From CAZVCJ01 sp964625745 (lineage in GTDB: Bacteria; Chloroflexota; Anaerolineae; VGOG01): a stretch of DNA of 6,157 nt. Position 1 is the first letter of the stretch. The number at the start of each line of letters is the position of its first letter. The DNA is taken from assembly GCA_964625745.1 (NCBI GenBank), contig CAZVCJ010000220.1, positions 1 through 6,157 of the forward strand, read 5' to 3'. The translations under genes were made by a program, and so were the position numbers. Positions 1 to 5,492 of the stretch are shown here, one piece after another. The notes beneath the pieces were generated by a model, which worked only from the letters and a program-made list of their open reading frames with translations, was not told where the DNA came from and did not search any database.

Positions 1-2
1 TT

Positions 3-773
3 GGAGACAAGGCCTGGCAGCACACCGCCCACGCCTTTGGGTACCTGGCCCCGGCCCCGCCGGGCAGCGACCGTGGAGGAGGACTTCCCGCGCCCATCCA
101 GCACGCAGGCAGCATCAAAGCGCACGCCAGGCTGAAAAACGCCCGCATCAAAATCACCCTCGACCGGCTGCGCGTGGCGGACTATCCGGGCGGCAGCACG
201 CACCGGGTGCTGTTCGATTTCTACGCCCAGAATCAGGTGCCGGGCACTGTGGAGCACCTGCACTTCAACGCCACCCACAGGGTGCGTGAGGGCGAGCAGG
301 CTGCCATCCTGGGCTATCCCATCTTCGTGGGGCTGAACGTGGGCACCGAGGGCGTGGCGTTCAAGTGCTTCACCGTCAACGTGGGGAACGAGGCCGATGA
401 AGCCTTCCTCAGCTTTCTGGAGTCGGACGTGTTCAAAGAGGGATTGAAGCTGGCAACCACGGTACAGCCAGCCATCGGGCTGTTCTCCGAAACGGCGCTC
501 GGATTGACCAGAGCCATCGCCACGCGCAATAGAAACGTGCCGGTGCAGGATTTCTACATGGGCCTCGACTTCAGCCACATTCCCACCGGCGCTCGCCTGG
601 CCGAAGGCTCGTACCTGGCCGTCCAGATTCCCGAAACCATTCACACCGTCTGGGACTGGGGCGAGTGGGTCTACAATCCAGCCAACGGCCGGGTGGTGAA
701 CAAGGAAGATCCCACCCAGTTGATCCCGTACAACTACGTCGTCTTCAGCGTCAGCCGGTACGAAGGCGATTAG
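3..773 (+). CDS. Uncharacterised protein, C-terminal part (5' end outside window)
   Basis: I do not recognise this protein. The frame is open from base 3 to the TAG at 771-773 (256 residues). The first ATG, GTG or TTG codon in frame is the GTG at 174, which lies inside what reads as continuous coding sequence (KNARIKITLDRLRVADYPGG), so the gene probably starts left of the window and 174 is not the true start. The visible part is soluble-looking, with no signal peptide or membrane segment. It has alternating hydrophobic and polar stretches and several Trp/Tyr-rich segments (DFYMGLDF, TVWDWGEWVYNP near the C-terminus), which suggests a mainly beta-rich domain. No catalytic motif is evident. Its 3' end overlaps the oppositely oriented phosphotransferase gene by 23 bp. 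That it is a real gene is likely; its function is unknown. Confidence 0.75.
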   Translation, partial: GDKAWQHTAHAFGYLAPAPPGSDRGGGLPAPIQHAGSIKAHARLKNARIKITLDRLRVADYPGGSTHRVLFDFYAQNQVPGTVEHLHFNATHRVREGEQAAILGYPIFVGLNVGTEGVAFKCFTVNVGNEADEAFLSFLESDVFKEGLKLATTVQPAIGLFSETALGLTRAIATRNRNVPVQDFYMGLDFSHIPTGARLAEGSYLAVQIPETIHTVWDWGEWVYNPANGRVVNKEDPTQLIPYNYVVFSVSRYEGD

Positions 774-1800
774 GTCCGACGCCGTTGGCGAAGCGCTCAG
801 CGCGTTCGATGAAGTAGACGAGGCGAGCGTGGAGTTCGGCTGGTTCGGCGACAGGCCGAGTCAGGCGCAGTCGGTCTGGGCCGTGGTACTCGCTCCATAA
901 CCACCGCAGGATCAAAAAGGGCCAGCGTGTTGCTCGGAGATGATCCCACACCGCGAGCCGCTCTTCAAAGCTGTGGTCACCGTCTGGTGGACGGTAGTTG
1001 TCCCGCAGCCAGGCGTGTTGCGCCTCGCTCATCTCAACTGATGCCGCGTGCCAGCGCAACTCCGCCAGATCCAGGGCGGGGTCGCCCCACCCGCTGAATT
1101 CCCAGTCCACCCAGCGCACGCGGCCATCCCCACCCCACACCGTGTTCACCAGGTTCGGATCCACGCGACACAGACGTAACGGCACACTCTCGCGGCCGGG
1201 GTTCACGCCCGTCGTCCGGACGACCTCCGCACAATCATCTACCAGCCACGCCAGCCGATCGCGCAAATTTCGCCCCTCCGGATCGGTAGTGGCCAGCCAC
1301 GCCCCATACTTGGCCAGGAAATCGCGCAGCTCGGCCAGGTACAGGTCAAAATCAAACCTGTGGGCCCAGGCATCGCGGATGCCGTAATCCTGAAAGTCGC
1401 CCGACTGGATGGCGTGCAGGCAGTGGAAGCTGTCGAGCAACGCAGCCAATTGTTGCACCGTGGGCGATGGGCTGAGAGGTTGGCCGGGCAGCCAGCGGTA
1501 GGCCACAGCGGGGAAGGGGACGATGGTGCAACTGTCGTCCAACCAGAGGGGCTGCGGCGCGATGTCCAGCCTTGCCTCTTGCAGCAGGCAGAGAGCTGCA
1601 TACTCCCGGGCAGCTCGGCGACACTCATCGGCCACACACAGCTTGCAGGCGTAGCTCTGCCCAGCGGACTCTACCCGGTACAGCGCATTGTTGAAACCAC
1701 CGGTCACCCGGTGCACCGTCACGCTGTCCTCCGTCCAGGCGTCCGCTCCAGCCGCGTATGCGGCAGCGACCACCCGCAGCCAGTCTCGCTCTTCCCTCAT
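751..1800 (-). CDS. APH/choline-kinase family phosphotransferase
   Basis: This 349-residue protein has a protein-kinase-like fold of the aminoglycoside phosphotransferase / choline kinase type, predicted to move a phosphate from ATP or GTP to a small-molecule hydroxyl in the cytoplasm. Visible elements are a nucleotide loop GGFNNALYRV (residues 34-43), Lys53 in YACKLC, Glu66 as likely salt-bridge partner, a catalytic loop RVDPNLVN (212-219, Asp214 and Asn219) and the metal-binding VDWEFSGWGDPALDLAEL (Asp232). The usual HxD of the family is RVD here, so His is replaced by Arg, but the Asp and Asn are kept. I chose the ATG at 1800 over one 17 codons upstream (1851) because GGGGGAG precedes it by 7 bases and it forms an ATGA overlap with the phosphatase stop, typical of translational coupling. 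It is the last gene of the minus-strand cluster. The substrate is unknown; antibiotic resistance should not be assumed. Confidence 0.88.
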   Translation of the reverse strand: MREERDWLRVVAAAYAAGADAWTEDSVTVHRVTGGFNNALYRVESAGQSYACKLCVADECRRAAREYAALCLLQEARLDIAPQPLWLDDSCTIVPFPAVAYRWLPGQPLSPSPTVQQLAALLDSFHCLHAIQSGDFQDYGIRDAWAHRFDFDLYLAELRDFLAKYGAWLATTDPEGRNLRDRLAWLVDDCAEVVRTTGVNPGRESVPLRLCRVDPNLVNTVWGGDGRVRWVDWEFSGWGDPALDLAELRWHAASVEMSEAQHAWLRDNYRPPDGDHSFEERLAVWDHLRATRWPFLILRWLWSEYHGPDRLRLTRPVAEPAELHARLVYFIERAERFANGVGPNRLRTG

Positions 1801-2378
1801 TTGGTCTCCCCCAGCAGGTGCTCGCGGCGGTTCATAAATTCGACGATCCATCGGTTGCCAGTCCAGCGCAGGCCGTGAAGACCAGTGGCGTCTGTTTGGA
1901 CGCTGAAGTCGTGGCCCTCCAGCAAATTCCGCACGATGGTCCCAATGGTGCCGCCGTGGGCCACGACCAACACTGTGCCTTCTGGATGGGCCTCGAAGAT
2001 ACGGTGAACCGCCCCTTGGACACGAGCCTTGAAGGGCAGATAGCTCTCGTTGAAATCGGCTGGGGCCACAGCGTGGCCGTTGATGTACGGTGGGAGGTAG
2101 TCACCGTCGTCGCGCCAGTAGCGCACCTCGAACTCGCGAAGGCCGTCGTCGAACTTCACCGGCATGGCCAGCTCAGCGGCGACGATCTCGGCCGTTTCTC
2201 TGGCGCGGATGAGAGTGCTGGCGTAGATGGCGTCAATTCCCTCCTGGTTGGCGGCCAGCCAGCGGCCCAGTAAGCGCGCCTGCCGGCGACCTGCGTCAGT
2301 GAGAGGACTGTTGAAGCCAGCCTCATCACCGCGAACCATCCACTCAGATTCACCGTGTCGGGCTAGAAGAAGGTTCAT
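1797..2378 (-). CDS. Histidine phosphatase superfamily (branch 1) protein
   Basis: This 193-residue protein is predicted to be a phosphatase or mutase of the phosphoglycerate-mutase-like superfamily, working through a phospho-histidine intermediate. The signature LLLARHGES lies at residues 3-11 (Arg7, His8), followed by Arg58 in STLIRARET, Glu82 in GLREFEVRYW and the second catalytic histidine, His141, in VLVVAHGGTI. The length is normal for a one-domain member. The frame is open further upstream (to 2591), but that extension is low-complexity Gly/Ala/Arg sequence over the preceding gene and is rejected. Two ATGs lie close together, at 2384 and 2378. AGGAG ends 2 bases before the first and 8 before the second, so 2378 is preferred. 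The gene begins 14 bases after the nucleotidyltransferase stop and its own TGA overlaps the phosphotransferase ATG. The substrate is not deducible. Confidence 0.9.
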   Translation of the reverse strand: MNLLLARHGESEWMVRGDEAGFNSPLTDAGRRQARLLGRWLAANQEGIDAIYASTLIRARETAEIVAAELAMPVKFDDGLREFEVRYWRDDGDYLPPYINGHAVAPADFNESYLPFKARVQGAVHRIFEAHPEGTVLVVAHGGTIGTIVRNLLEGHDFSVQTDATGLHGLRWTGNRWIVEFMNRREHLLGETK

Positions 2379-2392
2379 GGGCATGTCTCCTC

Positions 2393-2911
2393 TCACAACA
2401 CGCCGATAGCCTGTTCCCCGCGCAGCAGCGCCAGCAGTCGATCTTGGTCGCAATGGGATAGGCACTGGGCTGCCCGATCCAGCCGCCCCCGCCGGATGTA
2501 GGCCAGCACCTCCTCCTCCAGCCAGGAGACGCGCACGGGCACGCCGTCCAGGTCCACCGTGGTCTCCGTCTTGGCTGCGGTGGGCACCCAATGCTCTCCC
2601 TCCCGCCGGTGTATGTCACCTATGACTTCGACGAGCACCCCGTCGAAATCATAGCGGCCGAAGTGGGAGCGGTAGACTGCGTCTTCGCTCAGAGCCACGG
2701 GCTCCACGACGTGATCGGCAAAGAAGACCTGGAAGCGGTAGGCGTCCTCGGCGTCCGTCTCCAGGTCCAGGTCTCTCACCGGCAGCGGGACGCCGTGTAG
2801 CGTAGCCGAAGCCCCACCGACGAGCTTGTAGGCCACTCCACTCTCATTGAGCCGCTGGGCGATCTGGCGCAGCACCGTTCGCCAGTGGGTTTTGGCGTAC
2901 TCGTTACCCAT
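2393..2911 (-). CDS. Nucleotidyltransferase-fold (MNT/AbiEii-like) protein
   Basis: This 172-residue protein has the Pol-beta-type nucleotidyltransferase pattern: VGGASATLHG (residues 31-40, the GG loop), then VRDLDLETD (45-53) with the acidic pair Asp47 and Asp49, and a candidate third acid, Glu95, in VLVEVIGDI. Family knowledge says such proteins transfer a nucleotide to a small molecule, RNA or protein, and many are toxin/antitoxin or phage-defence components, but there is no HEPN or AbiEi partner beside it. The start ATG at 2911 lies inside a 25-bp repeat shared with the end of the isomerase gene. Its only Shine-Dalgarno-like bases (AGGA) directly abut the ATG, which is too close, so initiation probably depends on coupling with the methyltransferase, whose TAA lies 8 bases into this gene. 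The only nearby alternative is a GTG at codon 13, which would leave a very short N-terminus. Confidence 0.8.
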   Translation of the reverse strand: MGNEYAKTHWRTVLRQIAQRLNESGVAYKLVGGASATLHGVPLPVRDLDLETDAEDAYRFQVFFADHVVEPVALSEDAVYRSHFGRYDFDGVLVEVIGDIHRREGEHWVPTAAKTETTVDLDGVPVRVSWLEEEVLAYIRRGRLDRAAQCLSHCDQDRLLALLRGEQAIGVL

Positions 2912-2922
2912 TCCTCGTTACC
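2898..2922 (-). repeat. 25-bp dispersed repeat, copy 1 (methyltransferase stop / nucleotidyltransferase start)
   Basis: Plus-strand TACTCGTTAC, then C, then CATTCCTCGTTACC. It differs from the 3792-3816 copy only at 2908 (C instead of T), which removes the middle TGA and leaves ATGGGT on the minus strand. The methyltransferase ends at the TAA here (2906-2904) and the nucleotidyltransferase begins at the ATG (2911-2909). An 8-base C run (2921-2928) borders it and overlaps its last two bases. Confidence 0.85.
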
Positions 2923-3704
2923 CCCCCCGTCCGGCGAGCCACCCACACCTGCTCTGGCGAATCCGCGGCGAAGGGGCGGCGGTCGAAGTCCCCATAGAGG
3001 GCCTCGACCTGGAAGCCGGTTTCCTCCAGTAGGGCACGAGTCTGCTGGGGATCGAGCCAACTGAAACTGAGACGGCGGTACTGGCGGCGGAGCACAACAC
3101 CATCTTCGTCCAACTCGTCGGTCCAGGCGATGATCCGCGTCGTCTGAGCTTCAAAGTCATGACGGCTCGTCACCCAGAGGAGCAGATCGTGGCCGGTTGC
3201 GGCGTCGGTATACTCGCCCCGCAGACCAACTCCCTGAGACCGTCGGGCAACCTCCGGGTCGAACACGAAGTGATCGAAGACGAGTCGGCCGCCGGGGGTC
3301 AGTTGACTGTAGATGTGGCGCAGGCCGGCCCGCTTGTCGTCCAGTGTGACCAGGTGGCCGATGGTGTGGAAGGGGATGGTGATGAGCTGGGCTGGTTCGG
3401 GCAGCGCGAAATCGCGAAAATCAGCCTGGATGAGGGTGAGCAGGTGGGTCACACCGGCGGCTGCCGCCCGCTCTCGGCACAGCTTGAGCATCTCGGCCGA
3501 TGAATCCACGCCGATGATGTGCTTCCCCTGCCGGGCCACCTCGATGGCGATGCGACCGTTGCCCACGCCCAACTCGACTACCGTCCCTGCCGTACGCAAG
3601 TACTCCTCGACGTAGAAGGGCAGGTTGCGCTTCGCGGCCGACGCCGTCTCCGTCCAGATGTCGTAGATGTCGGCAAAGGTGTCGTACTCGACAGGTGTTT
3701 GCAT
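2904..3704 (-). CDS. Class I SAM-dependent methyltransferase
   Basis: This 266-residue cytoplasmic methyltransferase shows the Rossmann-fold signature: motif I VVELGVGNGRIA (residues 42-53), an acidic residue at the end of strand 2 (Asp67 in IIGVDSSAEML) that should bind the SAM ribose, and Asp95 in IQADFRDF near the adenine pocket. The opening YDTFADIYDIWTE and NLPFYVEEYLR are common in unspecialised small-molecule methyltransferases. A beta-rich C-terminal half (RQYRRLSFSWLDPQQTRALLEETGFQVEALYGDF) follows. The ATG at 3704 is supported by AAGGGGG ending 7 bases upstream. The last residues (GGVTRNG and stop) are encoded by a G-run and a 25-bp repeat, so the natural C-terminus was probably replaced or extended by that element. 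The stop overlaps the next gene's start by 8 bases. The methyl acceptor is unknown. Confidence 0.9.
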   Translation of the reverse strand: MQTPVEYDTFADIYDIWTETASAAKRNLPFYVEEYLRTAGTVVELGVGNGRIAIEVARQGKHIIGVDSSAEMLKLCRERAAAAGVTHLLTLIQADFRDFALPEPAQLITIPFHTIGHLVTLDDKRAGLRHIYSQLTPGGRLVFDHFVFDPEVARRSQGVGLRGEYTDAATGHDLLLWVTSRHDFEAQTTRIIAWTDELDEDGVVLRRQYRRLSFSWLDPQQTRALLEETGFQVEALYGDFDRRPFAADSPEQVWVARRTGGVTRNG

Positions 3705-3726
3705 GATGAAGCCCCCTTACAATTGG

Positions 3727-3816
3727 GGTAACGAGTCAATGAGTAATGAGTCAATGAGTCAATGAGGCAACGAGTAACAAGGCATACTCGTTACTCGTTA
3801 CTCATTCCTCGTTACC
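3727..3816. repeat. Inverted array of GAGTAAC-like 7/8-base repeats
   Basis: This 90-bp element begins GGTAACGAG (3727-3735) and ends with its exact complement CTCGTTACC (3808-3816). The left arm is a head-to-tail array of GAGTCAAT, GAGTAAT, GAGTCAAT, GAGTCAAT, GAGGCAAC and GAGTAAC units. After a spacer around 3779-3786 the right arm carries the same motif reversed (GTTACTC twice, then ATTCCTC and GTTACC). The inner part can pair perfectly over 10 bp (3769-3778 with 3790-3799) and, allowing an indel, further out. The element fills most of the gap between the isomerase and methyltransferase genes and runs into the isomerase 3' end. It recalls the short tandemly repeated heptamers of filamentous cyanobacteria in style only. 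It has no U-tract typical of an intrinsic terminator. Confidence 0.85.
3792..3816 (-). repeat. 25-bp dispersed repeat, copy 2 (three-frame stop, isomerase 3' end)
   Basis: Plus-strand TACTCGTTAC, then T, then CATTCCTCGTTACC. It matches the copy at 2898-2922 in 24 of 25 positions. Read on the minus strand it holds TAA, TGA and TAA at offsets 0, 10 and 14, one in each reading frame. The isomerase gene stops at the TGA (3804-3802). It is followed a few bases away by an 11-base C run (3823-3833). Confidence 0.85.
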
Positions 3817-4611
3817 TGATCTCCCCCCCCCCCGACAGAAAGCGATCTGCTGCCTCAGGTGGAAGCGCGCCTTCTCCTCGTCCTCTGCCCCCAGTACTTC
3901 TGGCCCCAGTTCCACCGTGGCGATACCGCCGTAGCCATCCTGGGTCAGCCGACTGATGAGGGCGCCAAGAGGCAGGAAGCCGTCCTCCAGACGGCGATGC
4001 TCCCTAACACGCCGCCCCTCCCGGCGGGCGTTAGACAGGTGCACGTGCGCCACCCGCTCCCGTACGCGTTCGTAGGCCATCAGCGGATCCAACCCCTTCG
4101 TCCCCAGGTGGGTGGTGTCCAGGGTCAGGTGAGGGAAGGCTCTCCATTCCTCCAGCCGGTTCATCCACCACAGCTCCAGCGGCGCAATGGGCCACCAGCA
4201 GACCCACTTCAGCGGCATGTTCTCTACGGCGACTACCGGATTGGGACGGGCCCGCTGCCAGGCCCTCAGATCATGGCGGAGCCAGCGGGCATAATCCCCT
4301 TCCCTCAAACGGGGCAAATGGATGATGACAACCCCCGCGCCGACGGCCCTGGCCAGTTCCGCTGTAGCGGCGATGCTCTCGGGTTGAGTCTGGGGCCAGG
4401 CTGCCAGCCGCCAGGGGTGGAAGGGGGCGTGAACGCTCACGATGGGCAGGCTGTAGCGCTCCATCAGTCGCCGCAGGTAGACTGGCTGGCGGGTATCGAA
4501 TCTCGGATCAATGAGCACCTCAATGCCATCGAAGTCAGCCTCGGCGGCCAGGGCGAAGACGCGGTCCAGGCCATAGGTGTACAGGGAGCCTGTAGAAAGG
4601 GCAAAACGCAT
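3802..4611 (-). CDS. Sugar phosphate isomerase/epimerase-like TIM barrel protein (AP_endonuc_2 type)
   Basis: This 269-residue protein matches the xylose-isomerase-like / endonuclease IV TIM barrel superfamily, whose members bind divalent metals and mostly isomerise or epimerise sugars, though some cut at abasic DNA sites. The barrel strands are visible in order: FDGIEVL (27-33), VSVHAPF (58-64, His61), VVIIHLPR (94-101, His98), VAVENMP (127-133, Glu130), LTLDTTHLGT (162-171, Asp165 and His168), VAHVHLSN (187-194, His191) and IATVELGPE (230-238, Glu234). These residues fit the usual metal ligand set. The ATG at 4611 has a strong AGGAGG 7 bases upstream. The final nine or so residues (GGGRSGNEE) come from an 11-base homopolymer and the 25-bp repeat, not from the conserved fold. 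It is the first gene of the minus-strand cluster, 97 bp before the methyltransferase. I saw no clear promoter of its own. The exact substrate is unknown. Confidence 0.87.
   Translation of the reverse strand: MRFALSTGSLYTYGLDRVFALAAEADFDGIEVLIDPRFDTRQPVYLRRLMERYSLPIVSVHAPFHPWRLAAWPQTQPESIAATAELARAVGAGVVIIHLPRLREGDYARWLRHDLRAWQRARPNPVVAVENMPLKWVCWWPIAPLELWWMNRLEEWRAFPHLTLDTTHLGTKGLDPLMAYERVRERVAHVHLSNARREGRRVREHRRLEDGFLPLGALISRLTQDGYGGIATVELGPEVLGAEDEEKARFHLRQQIAFCRGGGRSGNEE
3823..3833. repeat. 11-base C homopolymer inside the isomerase 3' coding end
   Basis: Eleven C in a row (G on the coding strand) encode the GGG stretch before the C-terminal RSGNEE of the isomerase. Runs of this length are prone to slippage. 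Here a slip would only swap the last few residues, because the adjoining repeat stops every frame. Confidence 0.9.
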
Positions 4612-4672
4612 TAGTAATCCTCCTACAAGTTAGCTGCGATGAGCGGTTTTCTACCTTGCCAGATCCTCCGAT

Positions 4673-4701
4673 TTGACTTTTGCGAGTAACTGCGCTATAG
4701 T
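4673..4701 (+). promoter_or_regulatory. Sigma70-type promoter for vapBC
   Basis: TTGACT (4673-4678) and TATAGT (4696-4701) are separated by 17 bases, the optimal spacing, each one mismatch from consensus. Transcription would start near 4708, giving a leader of about 94 bases before the antitoxin ATG. The match is seen directly; activity is inferred. Confidence 0.65.
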
Positions 4702-4709
4702 GTTGACAA

Positions 4710-4752
4710 GAGTAAATGTTACCATTGTCCCACTGTCCGAAGACCTTTACTC
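4710..4752 (+). promoter_or_regulatory. Candidate VapBC operator (inverted GAGTAAA / TTTACTC)
   Basis: GAGTAAA at 4710-4716 is exactly complementary to TTTACTC at 4746-4752, with 29 bases between. A related GAGTAAC lies in the promoter spacer (4684-4690). VapBC complexes generally repress their own promoter by binding inverted repeats just downstream of or over it, so this pair is a candidate site. The arms are short and the spacing long, so a chance match is possible. Confidence 0.3.
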
Positions 4753-4801
4753 ACGAGCGTTCTGTCTCTATTGTAAACGTCCAGACTAAAGGAGATGAGG
4801 T

Positions 4802-5038
4802 ATGAGCCAGACATTGACAATTCCTGATGTGCTCTACTTACAACTTGAAACTACAGCACGTATGCGGGGGCTAAAGAGTATCGAACAACTGCTTGAACTG
4901 TGGCAATCTAGGGAAAACGAACGACACCAGCGCCAAGAAACCGTTCGTCGCATTGATGCTTTACGCGAGCGGATCTTTGCCACGTATGGCGAAATGCCAG
5001 ATAGCACGGCACTAATTCGCGAAGATCGAGAACGGTAA
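4802..5038 (+). CDS. vapB: VapB-type antitoxin
   Basis: This 78-residue protein is the likely antitoxin for the PIN toxin encoded next to it. The N-terminal half (LTIPDVLYLQLETTARMRGLKSIEQLLELW) looks like a short beta strand plus helices suited to dimerisation and DNA binding. A charged helix follows, then the C-terminal tail GEMPDSTALIREDRER, whose DSTxLIREDR pattern is characteristic of VapB tails that occupy the toxin active site. The ATG is supported by AAAGGAG ending 7 bases upstream. Its TAA is separated from the toxin ATG by only two bases, so the pair is co-translated. It is expected to repress the upstream promoter together with the toxin. Base composition is clearly more AT-rich than the flanking genes. 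Confidence 0.85.
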   Translation: MSQTLTIPDVLYLQLETTARMRGLKSIEQLLELWQSRENERHQRQETVRRIDALRERIFATYGEMPDSTALIREDRER

Positions 5039-5040
5039 CC

Positions 5041-5478
5041 ATGGACAAAGTTGTTGTAGATAGCAGTGTGGCAATCAAGTGGTTTGTTGTCGAACTATAC
5101 TCCACTGAGGCACGCCGGATTCTCGATGATTATCGAGCGGGCACACTGACTTTGCTTGCTCCGGATCTGATCAATGCCGAGATAGGCAACATTGTTTGGA
5201 AGAAGCACCGATTTCAGGGGCTAGCAGTTGCGGATGGAAAACAGATCATTGGCGAGTTTCGGAAACTGAAGTTTGAGCTGATTTCAAGCGCCACTTTGTT
5301 GGATGAAGCATATCGCTTGGCAGTGGCTCACCAGCGCACTGTCTACGATGCACTGTACATAGCGTTAGGCGTGCGCGAGCACTGCCTGTTTGTCACAGCA
5401 GATGAGAAGCTATACAACGCAATCAATGAGGCGGTTCCAAACGTAATGTGGGTGGCCGATTGGCCACAGTTAAAGTGA
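5041..5478 (+). CDS. vapC: VapC-type PIN-domain ribonuclease toxin
   Basis: This 145-residue protein has the single PIN domain of VapC toxins, metal-dependent endoribonucleases that cut tRNA or rRNA and halt translation when the antitoxin is degraded. The four acidic active-site residues are all present: Asp7 (VVVDSSVAIKW), Glu47 (LINAEIGNI), Asp103 (TVYDALYIALG) and Asp121 (FVTADEKLYN), so the enzyme looks intact. The length is typical. The start follows the antitoxin stop by two bases with only a weak purine-rich ribosome site, which fits lower, coupled toxin translation. A count over two 60-base segments gives roughly 42% and 55% GC, compared with about two thirds in the isomerase gene, consistent with recent acquisition of the pair. 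The 3' end faces the alkylation-repair gene 14 bp away. Confidence 0.92.
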   Translation: MDKVVVDSSVAIKWFVVELYSTEARRILDDYRAGTLTLLAPDLINAEIGNIVWKKHRFQGLAVADGKQIIGEFRKLKFELISSATLLDEAYRLAVAHQRTVYDALYIALGVREHCLFVTADEKLYNAINEAVPNVMWVADWPQLK

Positions 5479-5492
5479 GACCATGCCTACGG

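Noticed and set aside
1801..1851. 17-codon N-terminal extension of the phosphotransferase
   Set aside because: It overlaps the phosphatase C-terminus, whereas the ATG at 1800 has a strong GGGGGAG site and an ATGA overlap.
2379..2591. Upstream extension of the histidine phosphatase to a start at 2591
   Set aside because: The extra 71 residues are Gly/Ala/Arg-rich sequence in a shadow frame of the nucleotidyltransferase gene. The RHG motif belongs near the N-terminus, and a good ribosome site supports 2378.
3734..3762. Three TTGACT -35-like hexamers on the minus strand upstream of the methyltransferase
   Set aside because: They are by-products of the GAGTCAAT repeats, and none has a convincing -10 sequence at 16-18 bases.
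3727..3816. Possible CRISPR array
   Set aside because: Units are only 7-8 bases, contiguous with no unique spacers, and reverse orientation midway. No cas genes are nearby.
3859..4614. Long plus-strand open frame opposite the isomerase gene (and similar ones at 1360-1878 and 1758-2273)
   Set aside because: These are antisense shadows typical of GC-rich coding DNA; they have no motifs, and the opposite frames encode clear protein families.
4703..4708. Perfect TTGACA -35 hexamer upstream of vapB
   Set aside because: No -10-like hexamer occurs at a suitable distance; the TTGACT/TATAGT pair just upstream is better.
5452..5467. GTGGCC-GATT-GGCCAC hairpin near the vapC 3' end as a terminator
   Set aside because: The stem is only 6 bp, lies inside the coding sequence and has no T-run after it on either strand, so it is not a supported intrinsic terminator.
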